Of a stretch of 64,000 bases of DNA, positions 43,158 to 53,818 are shown one piece after another. The position numbers were made by a program, and so were the translations under genes. Positions within the stretch are counted from its first letter, which is position 1. Every line of letters starts with the position of its first letter. Source of the stretch: Dietzia psychralcaliphila (GTDB taxonomy: Bacteria; Actinomycetota; Actinomycetes; Mycobacteriales; Mycobacteriaceae). The stretch lies in the NCBI RefSeq assembly GCF_003096095.1, contig NZ_CP015453.1, forward strand, positions 1,798,001-1,862,000. The letters run 5' to 3'. The notes beneath the pieces are model-generated. The model saw nothing but the letters and a program-made list of their open reading frames with translations. It did not search any database and had not been told where the DNA came from.

Positions 43158-44134
43158 CGGGGCACCCCACCCGGTGACGGATGGTCGTCGGGCAGGTCCC
43201 TGACGAGGTTCTCACCGGTGGGCAGTCCACCCTGGCGCCGTGCGCCGACGTAGTCGATCACGTCCCTGATCCAGTCCCGATCGGTGCGGAGGGCGAGCAC
43301 CGGTGCGCCGCAGCGCCGGAGAGCGGCGTGGACCTCAGCGCGGTGAGCGTCCGCGGCCCGGCGGTAGTCGGCCGCGAGGGCGTCGTCGACGTCCAGCTCC
43401 AGCACCTCCCCGGTGGCCGGGTCCTGGAGCAGCGCAGCACCCACCGCGGGCAGTGCGATGTCCAGGGGGTCGGCGACGTGCACCGCCAGGAACTCGTGCC
43501 GGGTCCCCAGGACGCGGAGGGATCGTTCCCAGTCCACGTCGCCGAGGAAGTCGGAGATCACCACCACGAGTCCGTGTCGGCGGGCGGCGTTGCGGACGGC
43601 GCGGAGCGAGTCTGTGAACGTCCCACCGGGTGAGGCCCCGGTGCTGGACCGTGAGACCTCCTCGAGCAGCCGTCTGACGTGGTCACGGCCGCCGGTGGCC
43701 TGCAGTACCCGTGGGCGTCCGGCGCCGGTGAGGACCATCCCGACGCGACTGCCGCCCCCGGCGGACAGGAACCCGACGGTGGCCGCGGCCGCCTCGACGA
43801 GTCGGCGCTTGGTGCCGTACCGCCCCTCGACGTCGAGGCTGGGCGCCATGTCCACGACGATCCAGGTCTCCAACTCCCGGTCGGCGATGGTCTGCCGGAT
43901 GTGGGGCACGGTGGTCCGCGCCGTCACGGACCAGTCCATGGTCCGCACGTCGTCACCGGGTTCGTAGGCGCGGGCCTCACCGGGTTCGGTCCCGGGCCCG
44001 GGCAGCAGGCCCCGGTGGTCGCCGTTGAGGACCCCGTCCAAACGGCGGGTGACGAGGAGTTCCAGTTGCGTCAGGGCCGCGCGGGACGCCGCGGCGACCG
44101 GGTCGTCGCGGGTTCCCTCGTCTGCCCGGGTCAC
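43154..44134 (-). CDS. DUF58-family protein (Rv1480-like)
   Basis: A 326-residue protein. The DUF58 core is EARAYEPGDDVRTMDWSVTART, with VVVISDFLGDVDW near residue 205 in a VWA-like fold. The GTG at 44134 overlaps the moxR stop (GTGA), and its own stop overlaps the VWA gene, so moxR, DUF58 and VWA are translationally coupled. It has no membrane helix and probably links the ATPase to the membrane VWA protein. Confidence 0.9.
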   Translation of the reverse strand: MTRADEGTRDDPVAAASRAALTQLELLVTRRLDGVLNGDHRGLLPGPGTEPGEARAYEPGDDVRTMDWSVTARTTVPHIRQTIADRELETWIVVDMAPSLDVEGRYGTKRRLVEAAAATVGFLSAGGGSRVGMVLTGAGRPRVLQATGGRDHVRRLLEEVSRSSTGASPGGTFTDSLRAVRNAARRHGLVVVISDFLGDVDWERSLRVLGTRHEFLAVHVADPLDIALPAVGAALLQDPATGEVLELDVDDALAADYRRAADAHRAEVHAALRRCGAPVLALRTDRDWIRDVIDYVGARRQGGLPTGENLVRDLPDDHPSPGGVPR

Positions 44135-45195
44135 CGTGCGGGCGGCGGGCCGGGCTGTGCGGGAACCGCGCTGATCTGCGGGAGCGGGACGGCCTCGAGA
44201 ACCCGGCGCACCACGGTGTCCGCGGTGATCTCGTCCGCCAGGGCGTCGTAGGTGAGCACGAGGCGGTGGCGGAGCACGGCGGGAAGGACGTCGACGACGT
44301 CCTGGGGTACGACGTAGTCGCGACCCCGGACGAGCGCCAACGCCCGAGCCGCCGTGACGGCGCCCAGGGTGGCACGGGGAGACGCGCCGTACGCGAGCCA
44401 CCTGGCCACGTCCTCGAGGCCGTGCCGGGCGGGTTCGCGGGTGGCGACGGTGACGCGGACGACGTAGTCCACCAACGCGTGGTGGACGAAGACCTCGCGG
44501 ACCGCGTCCTGCAGCCGGAGCAGCGCGTCCACCCCGAGGATCGGGGACGGCTCCGGCGGGCGTGTCCCCATGCGGTAGACGATCTCCCGCTCCTCCTCGG
44601 GGCTCGGGTAGTCCACGACGAGCTTGAAGAGGAAGCGGTCACGCTGTGCCTCCGGGAGCTGGTACACGCCCTCGCTCTCGATGGGGTTCTGGGTGGCCAT
44701 GACCAGGAACGGTGTGGGCATCGGGAAGGTCTGGCCGCCGATCGAGACATGACCCTCCGCCATCACCTCGAGCAGGGCCGACTGGACCTTGGCCGGGGCG
44801 CGGTTGATCTCGTCGGCCAGCACGAAGTTGGCCAGGATTGGACCGAGCTCGACCTCGAACTCCTCACGTCCCTGGCGGTAGATCCGGGTGCCGACGATGT
44901 CGGCCGGGACCAGGTCCGGGGTGAACTGGAGGCGGCGGAAACTCCCTCCCACCACGGTGGCGAAGGTCTCCACGGTGAGGGTCTTGGCGACGCCGGGAAC
45001 ACCTTCGAGGAGGATGTGGCCGCGGGAGAGCAGACCCACCAGGATCATCTCGATCAGCCGGTCCTGGCCCACGACGACCTTCTTGACCTCGTACACCGCC
45101 TGCTCGAGCAGCCTGGCGTCCGATCTCGCGGAGGACGCCGAGACCGCGGGGCGTGAACCCGGGTCGGCCGAGGGGTCGGAGTGGGGATCGCTCAC
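44131..45195 (-). CDS. moxR: MoxR-family AAA+ ATPase
   Basis: A 354-residue AAA+ ATPase with Walker A LEGVPGVAKTLT (about residues 60-71), Walker B VLADEINRAP (about 120-129), sensor I VMATQNPIE and the lid region near the C-terminus (SPRATLGAVTAARALAL). Homologue of Rv1479 (MoxR1). The first 25 residues are a Ser/Asp-rich leader. The GTG at 45195 has AAGGAG about 10 nt upstream. It heads the coupled moxR-DUF58-VWA set. Confidence 0.93.
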   Translation of the reverse strand: MSDPHSDPSADPGSRPAVSASSARSDARLLEQAVYEVKKVVVGQDRLIEMILVGLLSRGHILLEGVPGVAKTLTVETFATVVGGSFRRLQFTPDLVPADIVGTRIYRQGREEFEVELGPILANFVLADEINRAPAKVQSALLEVMAEGHVSIGGQTFPMPTPFLVMATQNPIESEGVYQLPEAQRDRFLFKLVVDYPSPEEEREIVYRMGTRPPEPSPILGVDALLRLQDAVREVFVHHALVDYVVRVTVATREPARHGLEDVARWLAYGASPRATLGAVTAARALALVRGRDYVVPQDVVDVLPAVLRHRLVLTYDALADEITADTVVRRVLEAVPLPQISAVPAQPGPPPAR

Positions 45196-45327
45196 CGCGG
45201 AGGGCTCCTTCGCGAGATCGGGAGGTCGGTGGCCCTGGGGCCGGACCGTCAGGACGGACTGGGGATGACAGTACCGGTGTACGGCCGTGCCCGGCCCGAC
45301 CAGTGGTCGGACCGGGCACGGGCGGGT

Positions 45328-45366
45328 CGGCAGGGCGCGTCGGCAGGGCGCGTCGGCAGGGCGCGT
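45328..45366. repeat. Three perfect 13-bp tandem units between ripA and moxR
   Basis: CGGCAGGGCGCGT is repeated exactly at 45328, 45341 and 45354. It lies 20 bp beyond the ripA stop, in the 190-bp gap before moxR. No other feature is seen in this gap. Confidence 0.92.
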
Positions 45367-45385
45367 CGGGAACGACGGAGACCCG

Positions 45386-46936
45386 TTACGTCAGCCGGAC
45401 GACCATTGGTGACATCCCGGCCATCCGGACCGGCGAGATCTTGACGACGTCGCCGGACTGCGGAGCCTCCACCATCCTGCCGTCACCCAGGTACAGCGCC
45501 ACGTGGCCGGGCCAGAAGAGCATGTCACCGCGCTTTCGTGTGGCCACCGGGAACTGGGGGCCCGCCGTGTACTGGTACCCGGTGAAGTGCGGCAACGCCT
45601 TCCCGATACCGGCGAACGCGTAGATCATCAGTCCGGAGCAGTCGAAACCGATCTTGTTGTAGTCGCCGTGGCTGTCCGCCACTCCGCCGTCCCGGATGCC
45701 CCGCGTGGGCCCCTTGGCGTCGCCGCCACCCCAGGCGTAGGGGACGCCGAGTTGGGACAGTGCCCGGTTGACCACCGTCTCCACCTGAGCCGAACTCGAC
45801 GGGGTCCCCGAGTTGCCTCCACCCTGCCCGGGCGCGGGAGAAGGCGCGGCCGGGCCCTGTTGGATGGATCCGAAGTCGGCCCGTCCGATCGCATCGGTGA
45901 CCTGACGGATGATCGCCTCGGTGTCCCCGTTGACCCCCGCTTCGATCGCGGCTCCGACACTGCCGGCGTCGATCGTCCCGCCGACGGCACGCGCCGCCCC
46001 GTCCGAGGAACCCCCGGCGAACTGGCGGACCGCGCCCAGGTCGAGGTGGCCGGGCAGTGCGGAGGCGATATCCGCGGCCTGCCGACCTGCCCGGGGGTCC
46101 GCGGCGAGTGCGCGGACGGCCTCGTCCCGCATGGCGTCGTCTTCCACCGTGTACTGGTCCGCGCTCTGCGGTCCCGCGGGAGTCGCGCCCGATTCCGCCA
46201 GCGCGCTCTGGTTCTCCTCCAGCGTCCTGGTCAGCTGGGCGACCTCGGCCTCCAACGAGGTGACGTCGGCGTAGACGGTCGCCACCTCGGATTCGGCGAC
46301 GTCGCGCCGTGACGCGGCGTCGGCGTAGCGCTGCTCGGCGTCCGTCCGGGCCACGGCCGCCTCGGACTCGCGCCGGGCCGCCTCGTCGACCGCCAGGACC
46401 ATGTCCCCCACGACGTGCCGCTGATCCGCGGCTGCTCGCTGGAGGAACTCCTGGCGTCGCCCGGCGTCGGCGGGGCCGCCCGGGTCGAGGATCGCGGAGG
46501 CGGCACCCGGTGCGGTCCCCTGCCGGTGCAGAAGGCGGGAGTACTCGTCCAGGGTGCTCCTGGCGGTCTCCACACCGGACTCGGCCTGTTCCCGCTCCGT
46601 GACCGTACGGTCGGCGTCCGCGATCGCGCGGTCGAGTTGGATCCGGGCCATCTGCAGGTCGACGAGCGTCTTGTTGACGCCCTCCCGCTTGACGGCGATG
46701 TCCTGTCGGGTGGAATCGAGCCGGGCGGACGCGTCCGCCACGGCGCGGATCAGACCGCTGATGTCGCCGGGCGAGACCGCCGGGGCCTCCTGCGCCACCG
46801 CTGTCGGTGCCTGGACCACGCCTGACGCGCTCCCCAGCACGAGTACCGCCGCGAGTAGGGCGCGCCCGGGCACCCGTCGCGGACTCCGACGTCTCCGCGC
46901 TCCGAGAGCACGGCTTGATGAATGGTCAGGCTCCAC
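45386..46936 (-). CDS. ripA: NlpC/P60 peptidoglycan endopeptidase RipA
   Basis: A 516-residue secreted hydrolase. A signal peptide (RALLAAVLVLGSASGVVQA, cleavage near residue 48) is followed by a long coiled coil (about residues 55-250), a linker and a C-terminal NlpC/P60 domain (about 390-516). The catalytic set is Cys in FDCSGLM, His in WPGHVALYLG and Glu in MVEAPQSGD. It cuts stem peptides during cell separation; the coiled coil keeps it autoinhibited in known homologues. No second NlpC/P60 gene (ripB) follows, unlike M. tuberculosis. GTG start with AAGGTG upstream. Confidence 0.94.
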   Translation of the reverse strand: MEPDHSSSRALGARRRRSPRRVPGRALLAAVLVLGSASGVVQAPTAVAQEAPAVSPGDISGLIRAVADASARLDSTRQDIAVKREGVNKTLVDLQMARIQLDRAIADADRTVTEREQAESGVETARSTLDEYSRLLHRQGTAPGAASAILDPGGPADAGRRQEFLQRAAADQRHVVGDMVLAVDEAARRESEAAVARTDAEQRYADAASRRDVAESEVATVYADVTSLEAEVAQLTRTLEENQSALAESGATPAGPQSADQYTVEDDAMRDEAVRALAADPRAGRQAADIASALPGHLDLGAVRQFAGGSSDGAARAVGGTIDAGSVGAAIEAGVNGDTEAIIRQVTDAIGRADFGSIQQGPAAPSPAPGQGGGNSGTPSSSAQVETVVNRALSQLGVPYAWGGGDAKGPTRGIRDGGVADSHGDYNKIGFDCSGLMIYAFAGIGKALPHFTGYQYTAGPQFPVATRKRGDMLFWPGHVALYLGDGRMVEAPQSGDVVKISPVRMAGMSPMVVRLT

Positions 46937-47199
46937 GTTTCACCTTCCGATAACCGCACGAGGGTGCGGCCGACCGCGCGACCCGCACGGCGGGACGCGT
47001 CTCCGAGGAGGGTGAGAGTCCGGTGATGCCTTCCCCTGCGCCACTAGAGCCTCATGCCTACTCGACAGAACCGATGGTTCCTCTAGCACCGTAGGTCACA
47101 GAAGACCCGTCTGGAACATTGGGCGGCAAAATACACTGCTGTAACTCGTTTAACGCCAGCAAAGCCGGCGTGTCGAGCGATGAAAGCGGTCTGCTCTCG
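46937..47199 (-). promoter_or_regulatory. Structured leader and promoter region of ripA
   Basis: There is no gene in this 263-bp stretch. On the minus strand, CTAGAG (47081-47086) pairs with CTCTAG (47043-47048) and encloses a GAACC-ATC-GGTTC hairpin. A second hairpin CCGCAC/GTGCGG (46954-46969) lies just before the ribosome site. Further up, GTAAC (47141) and TTAAC (47150) on the plus strand could be an MtrA-like direct repeat. MtrA controls NlpC/P60 genes in related bacteria. I cannot match it to a riboswitch consensus. Confidence 0.4.
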
Positions 47200-47730
47200 T
47201 CAGCGGAGTCGGCGCCGGAGAGCCACGACGAAGGCCACCGCCACCACGATCGCCACCACGAGGACGACCGCCGAGAACGCGCCCCAGGGTGGTGCGGGTG
47301 CGGTGACCTTGTGCGCGAAGACCGAGGCGGAGGCCACGGGGTCGAACTCCTCCCAGGCGTCGTCCTGGCCGGCCTCGAGCTGATGGCGGGGAATCGTGTC
47401 GCTGGAGCTGCCGATGAAGGCCGGGGTCCGGACCAGGATGGTGCCCTCGTACTCATGGTTCAGCAGGGCGGCGAGGTCACGAGCATCCGTGTAGACGGCG
47501 GCCGGGGCGTCCGTGTAGACGACCTTGAGGTCCAACCCGCGGTCTCCCGCTTCGGTGACCACGGTCCGCAGGCCCTCGACGAACGGCTCCGGAGCGGAGA
47601 CACCGTCGTCGGCCAGGTCTCCGACAACGGCCTCGAAGTCGAGCCACTGCGGGACCTCGCCCTCCTGCAACGACACCACCGGCTCGGCCTCGTAGGCGAG
47701 CGTGGTCACGGAATCGTCGGAGTTGTCCAC
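47200..47730 (-). CDS. Rv1476-like membrane protein
   Basis: A 176-residue protein with a soluble N-terminal domain (LAYEAEPVVSL through TPAFIGSSSDTIPRHQLEAGQD) and one C-terminal membrane helix (AFSAVVLVVAIVVAVAFVVALRRRL, about residues 150-173) ending in arginines. Size and position match Rv1476 between acn and ripA. The function is unknown; co-location suggests a cell-envelope role. I chose the GTG at 47730; longer readings lack homologous sequence. Confidence 0.75.
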   Translation of the reverse strand: MDNSDDSVTTLAYEAEPVVSLQEGEVPQWLDFEAVVGDLADDGVSAPEPFVEGLRTVVTEAGDRGLDLKVVYTDAPAAVYTDARDLAALLNHEYEGTILVRTPAFIGSSSDTIPRHQLEAGQDDAWEEFDPVASASVFAHKVTAPAPPWGAFSAVVLVVAIVVAVAFVVALRRRLR

Positions 47731-47831
47731 GCCGACATGGTGCCATCTCGTCGTCGTCGTGCCGAATACACGCGCCGAACGGCGCGATACCCGCTCCGCG
47801 CCCCCCACCTTCGGGCGTGCCGGAACCTATA

Positions 47832-47847
47832 CAGAACGAGCGTACTG
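47832..47847 (+). promoter_or_regulatory. AcnR operator upstream of acn
   Basis: CAGAACGAGCGTACTG matches the published Corynebacterium AcnR site as I remember it (CAGNACnnncGTACTG) at every fixed base. It is an imperfect inverted repeat 129 bp before the acn start. TAAATT at 47848-47853 may be the -10, so bound AcnR would block polymerase. Confidence 0.75.
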
Positions 47848-47976
47848 GTAAATTGATGACCGCAACCGGGCGTAAGGGTCCACAATGGATCCTGTGTCCG
47901 CCCCCGGCGTTGCCGCCCGAGACACGCGGCGACACCGGGAGGGATGACGAATTGACATACCACGAGTGGAGCTGAC

Positions 47977-50790
<2,814 letters not shown>

Positions 50791-50805
50791 TCACCTCCAC
50801 CCTCG

Positions 50806-50856
50806 ACGGCGGTGCGCGGTTCTCCTGGTGAGACGGGGAGAACCGCGTACCGCCGT
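50806..50856 (+). terminator. 20-bp hairpin between acn and acnR
   Basis: Arms 50806-50825 and 50837-50856 pair over 20 bp with one G-T pair and an 11-nt loop. There is no T-run. It probably limits read-through from the highly expressed acn into acnR, or protects the acn 3' end. Confidence 0.75.
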
Positions 50857-50881
50857 GGTGTATCCGTAGGAAGGCTGTGAG

Positions 50882-51451
50882 ATGCCCAGGGTCAGTCAGG
50901 ACCACATGGACGCCCGGCGTCGCGAGATCCTGTCGGGGGCGCGCGAGTGCTTTGCCGAGTTCGGGTTCGAGGGCGCGACGGTCCGGCGCCTGGAGGAGAC
51001 CACGGGCCTCAGCCGCGGTGCGATCTTCCACCACTTCGACGACAAGGACGCACTGTTCCTCGCGCTGGCACACGACGATGCCGCGGCGATGGCGGCCACG
51101 GTCGCCGAGCAGGGTCTGGTGCAGGTGATGCGTGAGATCCTCGCCGATCCGCAGGAGTTCTCGTGGCTCGGCACCCGTCTGGAGATCGCGCGCCGCATCC
51201 GCACCGACCCGTCCTTCCGAGAGCGGTGGACCGACCGGCAGGCGGAACTCGACGCGGCCGTCCTGGCCCGCCTGCGGGAGCAGAAGGACTCCGGCAGGAT
51301 GCGCACGGACGTCCCCGACGACGTGCTCCGCGTCTACCTCGACATCGTGCTCGACGGGCTCATCACCCACCTCGCCACAGGGCGCGGGACCGCGCACGTC
51401 AGTGCGATGCTCGACCTGGTGGAGGCCTCCCTGCGCACCGGTCGCGACTGA
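50882..51451 (+). CDS. acnR: TetR-family aconitase repressor AcnR
   Basis: A 189-residue TetR regulator. The helix-turn-helix covers ARECFAEFGFEGATVRRLEETTGLSRGAIFHHFDDKDALF (residues 20-58). The C-terminal ligand domain follows. Length and the position behind acn match AcnR, which in Corynebacterium binds citrate-Mg and represses acn. AGGAAGG stands upstream of the ATG. Its operator is visible before acn. Confidence 0.92.
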   Translation: MPRVSQDHMDARRREILSGARECFAEFGFEGATVRRLEETTGLSRGAIFHHFDDKDALFLALAHDDAAAMAATVAEQGLVQVMREILADPQEFSWLGTRLEIARRIRTDPSFRERWTDRQAELDAAVLARLREQKDSGRMRTDVPDDVLRVYLDIVLDGLITHLATGRGTAHVSAMLDLVEASLRTGRD

Positions 51452-51465
51452 TCCCGGGACGGGCG

Positions 51466-51471
51466 TACGGT
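51466..51471 (+). promoter_or_regulatory. Probable -10 element (TACGGT) of the aldo/keto reductase gene
   Basis: TACGGT ends 6 nt before the ATG at 51478, with no ribosome site. Confidence 0.45.
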
Positions 51472-51477
51472 GGGCGC

Positions 51478-52320
51478 ATGACCGCCCCCACACCACAGAT
51501 CCCGCTGATCGACCTCAACGACGGCCGTGCGATCCCACAGCTCGGCTTCGGCACCTACCAGGTCCCTCCGGCGGACACCGAGAAGGTCGTCACCGCCGCC
51601 CTCGAAGCCGGCTACCGGCACTTCGACACCGCTCAGATGTACGGCAACGAGGACGGGGTGGGCCGGGCGATCGCCGCCTCCGGCGTTCCTCGCGAGGAGC
51701 TGTGGCTCACCACCAAGCTCAACAACAGCTTCCACGAGCGCTCGGCGGCGCTCGAGGCCACCGAGCGCTCCCTCGAGGCACTGGGCGGCCGGATCGACCT
51801 GTACCTGGTCCACTGGCCGCTGGCGATGCACGACGACGTGGCGCGCGTGTGGGAGGTCATGGAGGAGGTCCGGAGCGACCACCCCGTCGACTCGATCGGC
51901 GTCTCCAACTTCACTCCCGCCAACCTGGCCCGACTGTCCGAGGCGGGACTGAGCACCCCCACGGTCAACCAGATCGAGTCCAACCCCTACTTCGTCAACG
52001 ACGCGGTACGAGCGGCCTGCGCCGACCGCGGGATCGCCGTCGAGGCGTGGAGCCCGCTCGCGCAGGGCGCGGTATTCGACGACCCGCAACTCACGGCGCT
52101 GTCGGAGCAGGTCGATCGCTCGGTCTCGCAGGTGGTGCTGCGCTGGGTGCTCCAGCGCGGGGACATCGTCTTTCCCAAGTCCTCGAACCCCGAGCGGATG
52201 CGCCAGAACCTGGAGCTGTTCGACTTCGAGCTGACCGATGAGCAGATGGCCTCGATCTCGGCTCTGCACAACGGCACCCGCTCGGGCCCGGACCCGGACA
52301 CCTTCGACTGGCGCGGCTGA
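51478..52320 (+). CDS. Aldo/keto reductase
   Basis: A 280-residue NADPH-dependent AKR of the 2,5-diketo-gluconate reductase-like group. The catalytic tetrad is visible: Asp in YRHFDTAQMYGNE, Tyr in the same motif, Lys in LTTKL and His in YLVHWP. The cofactor site is IVFPKSSNPERMRQNLELF. It probably reduces small aldehydes or methylglyoxal; the substrate is unknown. It starts 26 nt after acnR but has its own likely promoter. Confidence 0.9.
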   Translation: MTAPTPQIPLIDLNDGRAIPQLGFGTYQVPPADTEKVVTAALEAGYRHFDTAQMYGNEDGVGRAIAASGVPREELWLTTKLNNSFHERSAALEATERSLEALGGRIDLYLVHWPLAMHDDVARVWEVMEEVRSDHPVDSIGVSNFTPANLARLSEAGLSTPTVNQIESNPYFVNDAVRAACADRGIAVEAWSPLAQGAVFDDPQLTALSEQVDRSVSQVVLRWVLQRGDIVFPKSSNPERMRQNLELFDFELTDEQMASISALHNGTRSGPDPDTFDWRG

Positions 52321-52343
52321 CGCGGGTCCCGGCACACTCCTCA

Positions 52344-52403
52344 TCGAGAAGAGCGGTCCGAACACGTTTCGTTGGAGCCAGGTGCGCGGAACGCTCTTTT
52401 CGA
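52344..52403. repeat. Inverted repeat between AKR and MFS genes
   Basis: A 17-bp arm at 52344-52360 (TCGAGAAGAGCGGTCCG) matches the complement of 52387-52403 at 15 positions, with a 26-nt spacer. It lies 24 bp past the AKR stop and 36 bp before the MFS start. It could be a terminator or an operator. Confidence 0.65.
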
Positions 52404-52426
52404 CGGCGGACACGGTCGCCTCGACC

Positions 52427-52432
52427 TAGAGT
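52427..52432 (+). promoter_or_regulatory. Probable -10 element (TAGAGT) of the MFS gene
   Basis: TAGAGT ends exactly 6 nt before the ATG at 52439, with no ribosome site, which is a clear leaderless arrangement. Confidence 0.55.
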
Positions 52433-52438
52433 CTGTCC

Positions 52439-53818
52439 ATGACCACCACTCGTGCGCCCGGCGACGCCGCGCGCGTCGACGGTCCGTCCGCCGGGCGGCC
52501 CTCGGGCCGGATGTTGGCGTCATACGCGGCGGGGAGTCTGGGTACCGGGGCATTCGGGACCCTGCCCGGGCTGGTGCTCGCCTACTACCTCACCGACTCG
52601 ATCGGTGTCGCCGCCGCGGTGGCGACGGTGCTGGTGCTGGTGCCCAAGGTGATCGACGTGCTGGCCTACCCGCTCATCGGGGCGATCTCCGACCGGGCCT
52701 CGCACCGCACCGGATACCGGACGGGGCTCATGCTGTTCGGGGCGCTCGCGCTGCCCCTGCTCTTCGTGGCCACCTTCTCGGCACCGACCCAGTGGGGCAC
52801 CACGGTGGCCGGGATCTGGGTCATGGGCTTCTTCCTGCTGGCGTCGTTGGCCTACTCGTGTTTCCAGGTCCCCTACCTGGCACTGCCGGCGGAGCTGACG
52901 GGCGACTCCGCCGTGCGGGTGACGATCCTCGCGTGGCGGGTGGCGGTATTGGCCGCGACGATCCTCGTGGTGGGCGGCGGCGGCCCCGCTCTGCGCGAGG
53001 CCGCCGGCGGCGGGTCGACCGGGTACGTGGTGATGGCGGTCGCGGTGGCCGCCCTGATGCTCGCCGGCATGCTGTGGTCGACCTTCGGTGCCGGTCGGCG
53101 GACGGTCCTGCGGGCGGACGCCCAGGTCGGTGATCTCGGCCGGCAGTACCGCGACGGACTCGACGCGCTGCGGGTGACCCGTCCCTTCCGGCTACTCGTG
53201 GGCCTGTTCTGCCTGCAGGCGGTCGCCACGGCGGTGATGCTCGCCGGTGGCCAGTACGTCGCCACGTACATCCTGGGTAACGAGGCCGCATTGACCGGGC
53301 TGTTCCTCGCCCTCATCGGACCGGCGCTGGTGGTGATGCCGCTGTGGGCCCGCCTCGCCCACGCCCGGGGCAAGGTCCCCGCTCTGGCGGCCGCGACGAT
53401 CCTGTTCACCGTGGCCGCTCTCATGCTCATCCCCGCGGGTGTGTGGCCCGGGATGTGGGTCCATGTCCCCGTCGCGCTGGCGGGGGTCGCCTACGCCGGT
53501 ATGCAGGCTCTTCCCATGTCGATGCTGCCCGACACCACGGACATGGACCGCGAGCTGGGTGGCCGTCGCCGGAGCGGGGCGATGAGCGGGCTGTGGACGG
53601 CATCCGAGACCGGATCCATGGCGTTGGGGCCCGTCGTGGTGCTGGCGTTGCTAGCGGTGACCGGCTTCCGCTCGGGCGGAATCGCCGACCAGCCCGACCC
53701 CGCCCGCTGGGCCATCATCCTCGGCTTCTCCCTGGTTCCCGCACTTCTGACCGGTGCGAGTCTGCTGGTCATCCGGGCGCTGGGCCGCGAACACCCGAGC
53801 TGGACGGAGCCCGCATGA
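52439..53818 (+). CDS. MFS transporter of the GPH (MelB-like) type
   Basis: A 459-residue membrane protein with about 12 hydrophobic segments. The family motif YYLTDSIGVAA and the loop DVLAYPLIGAISDRASHRTGYRTG (about residues 78-101) are typical of GPH cation symporters, as is CFQVPYLALPAELT. It probably moves a sugar, glycoside or related solute with a cation; the substrate is unknown. The stop overlaps the decarboxylase start (ATGA), so the two are translationally coupled. Confidence 0.85.
   Translation: MTTTRAPGDAARVDGPSAGRPSGRMLASYAAGSLGTGAFGTLPGLVLAYYLTDSIGVAAAVATVLVLVPKVIDVLAYPLIGAISDRASHRTGYRTGLMLFGALALPLLFVATFSAPTQWGTTVAGIWVMGFFLLASLAYSCFQVPYLALPAELTGDSAVRVTILAWRVAVLAATILVVGGGGPALREAAGGGSTGYVVMAVAVAALMLAGMLWSTFGAGRRTVLRADAQVGDLGRQYRDGLDALRVTRPFRLLVGLFCLQAVATAVMLAGGQYVATYILGNEAALTGLFLALIGPALVVMPLWARLAHARGKVPALAAATILFTVAALMLIPAGVWPGMWVHVPVALAGVAYAGMQALPMSMLPDTTDMDRELGGRRRSGAMSGLWTASETGSMALGPVVVLALLAVTGFRSGGIADQPDPARWAIILGFSLVPALLTGASLLVIRALGREHPSWTEPA

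Noticed and set aside
46937-47199. c-di-AMP (ydaO) riboswitch before ripA
   Set aside because: Expected by analogy, but I could not match the conserved blocks by eye. It is kept only as an unassigned structured leader.
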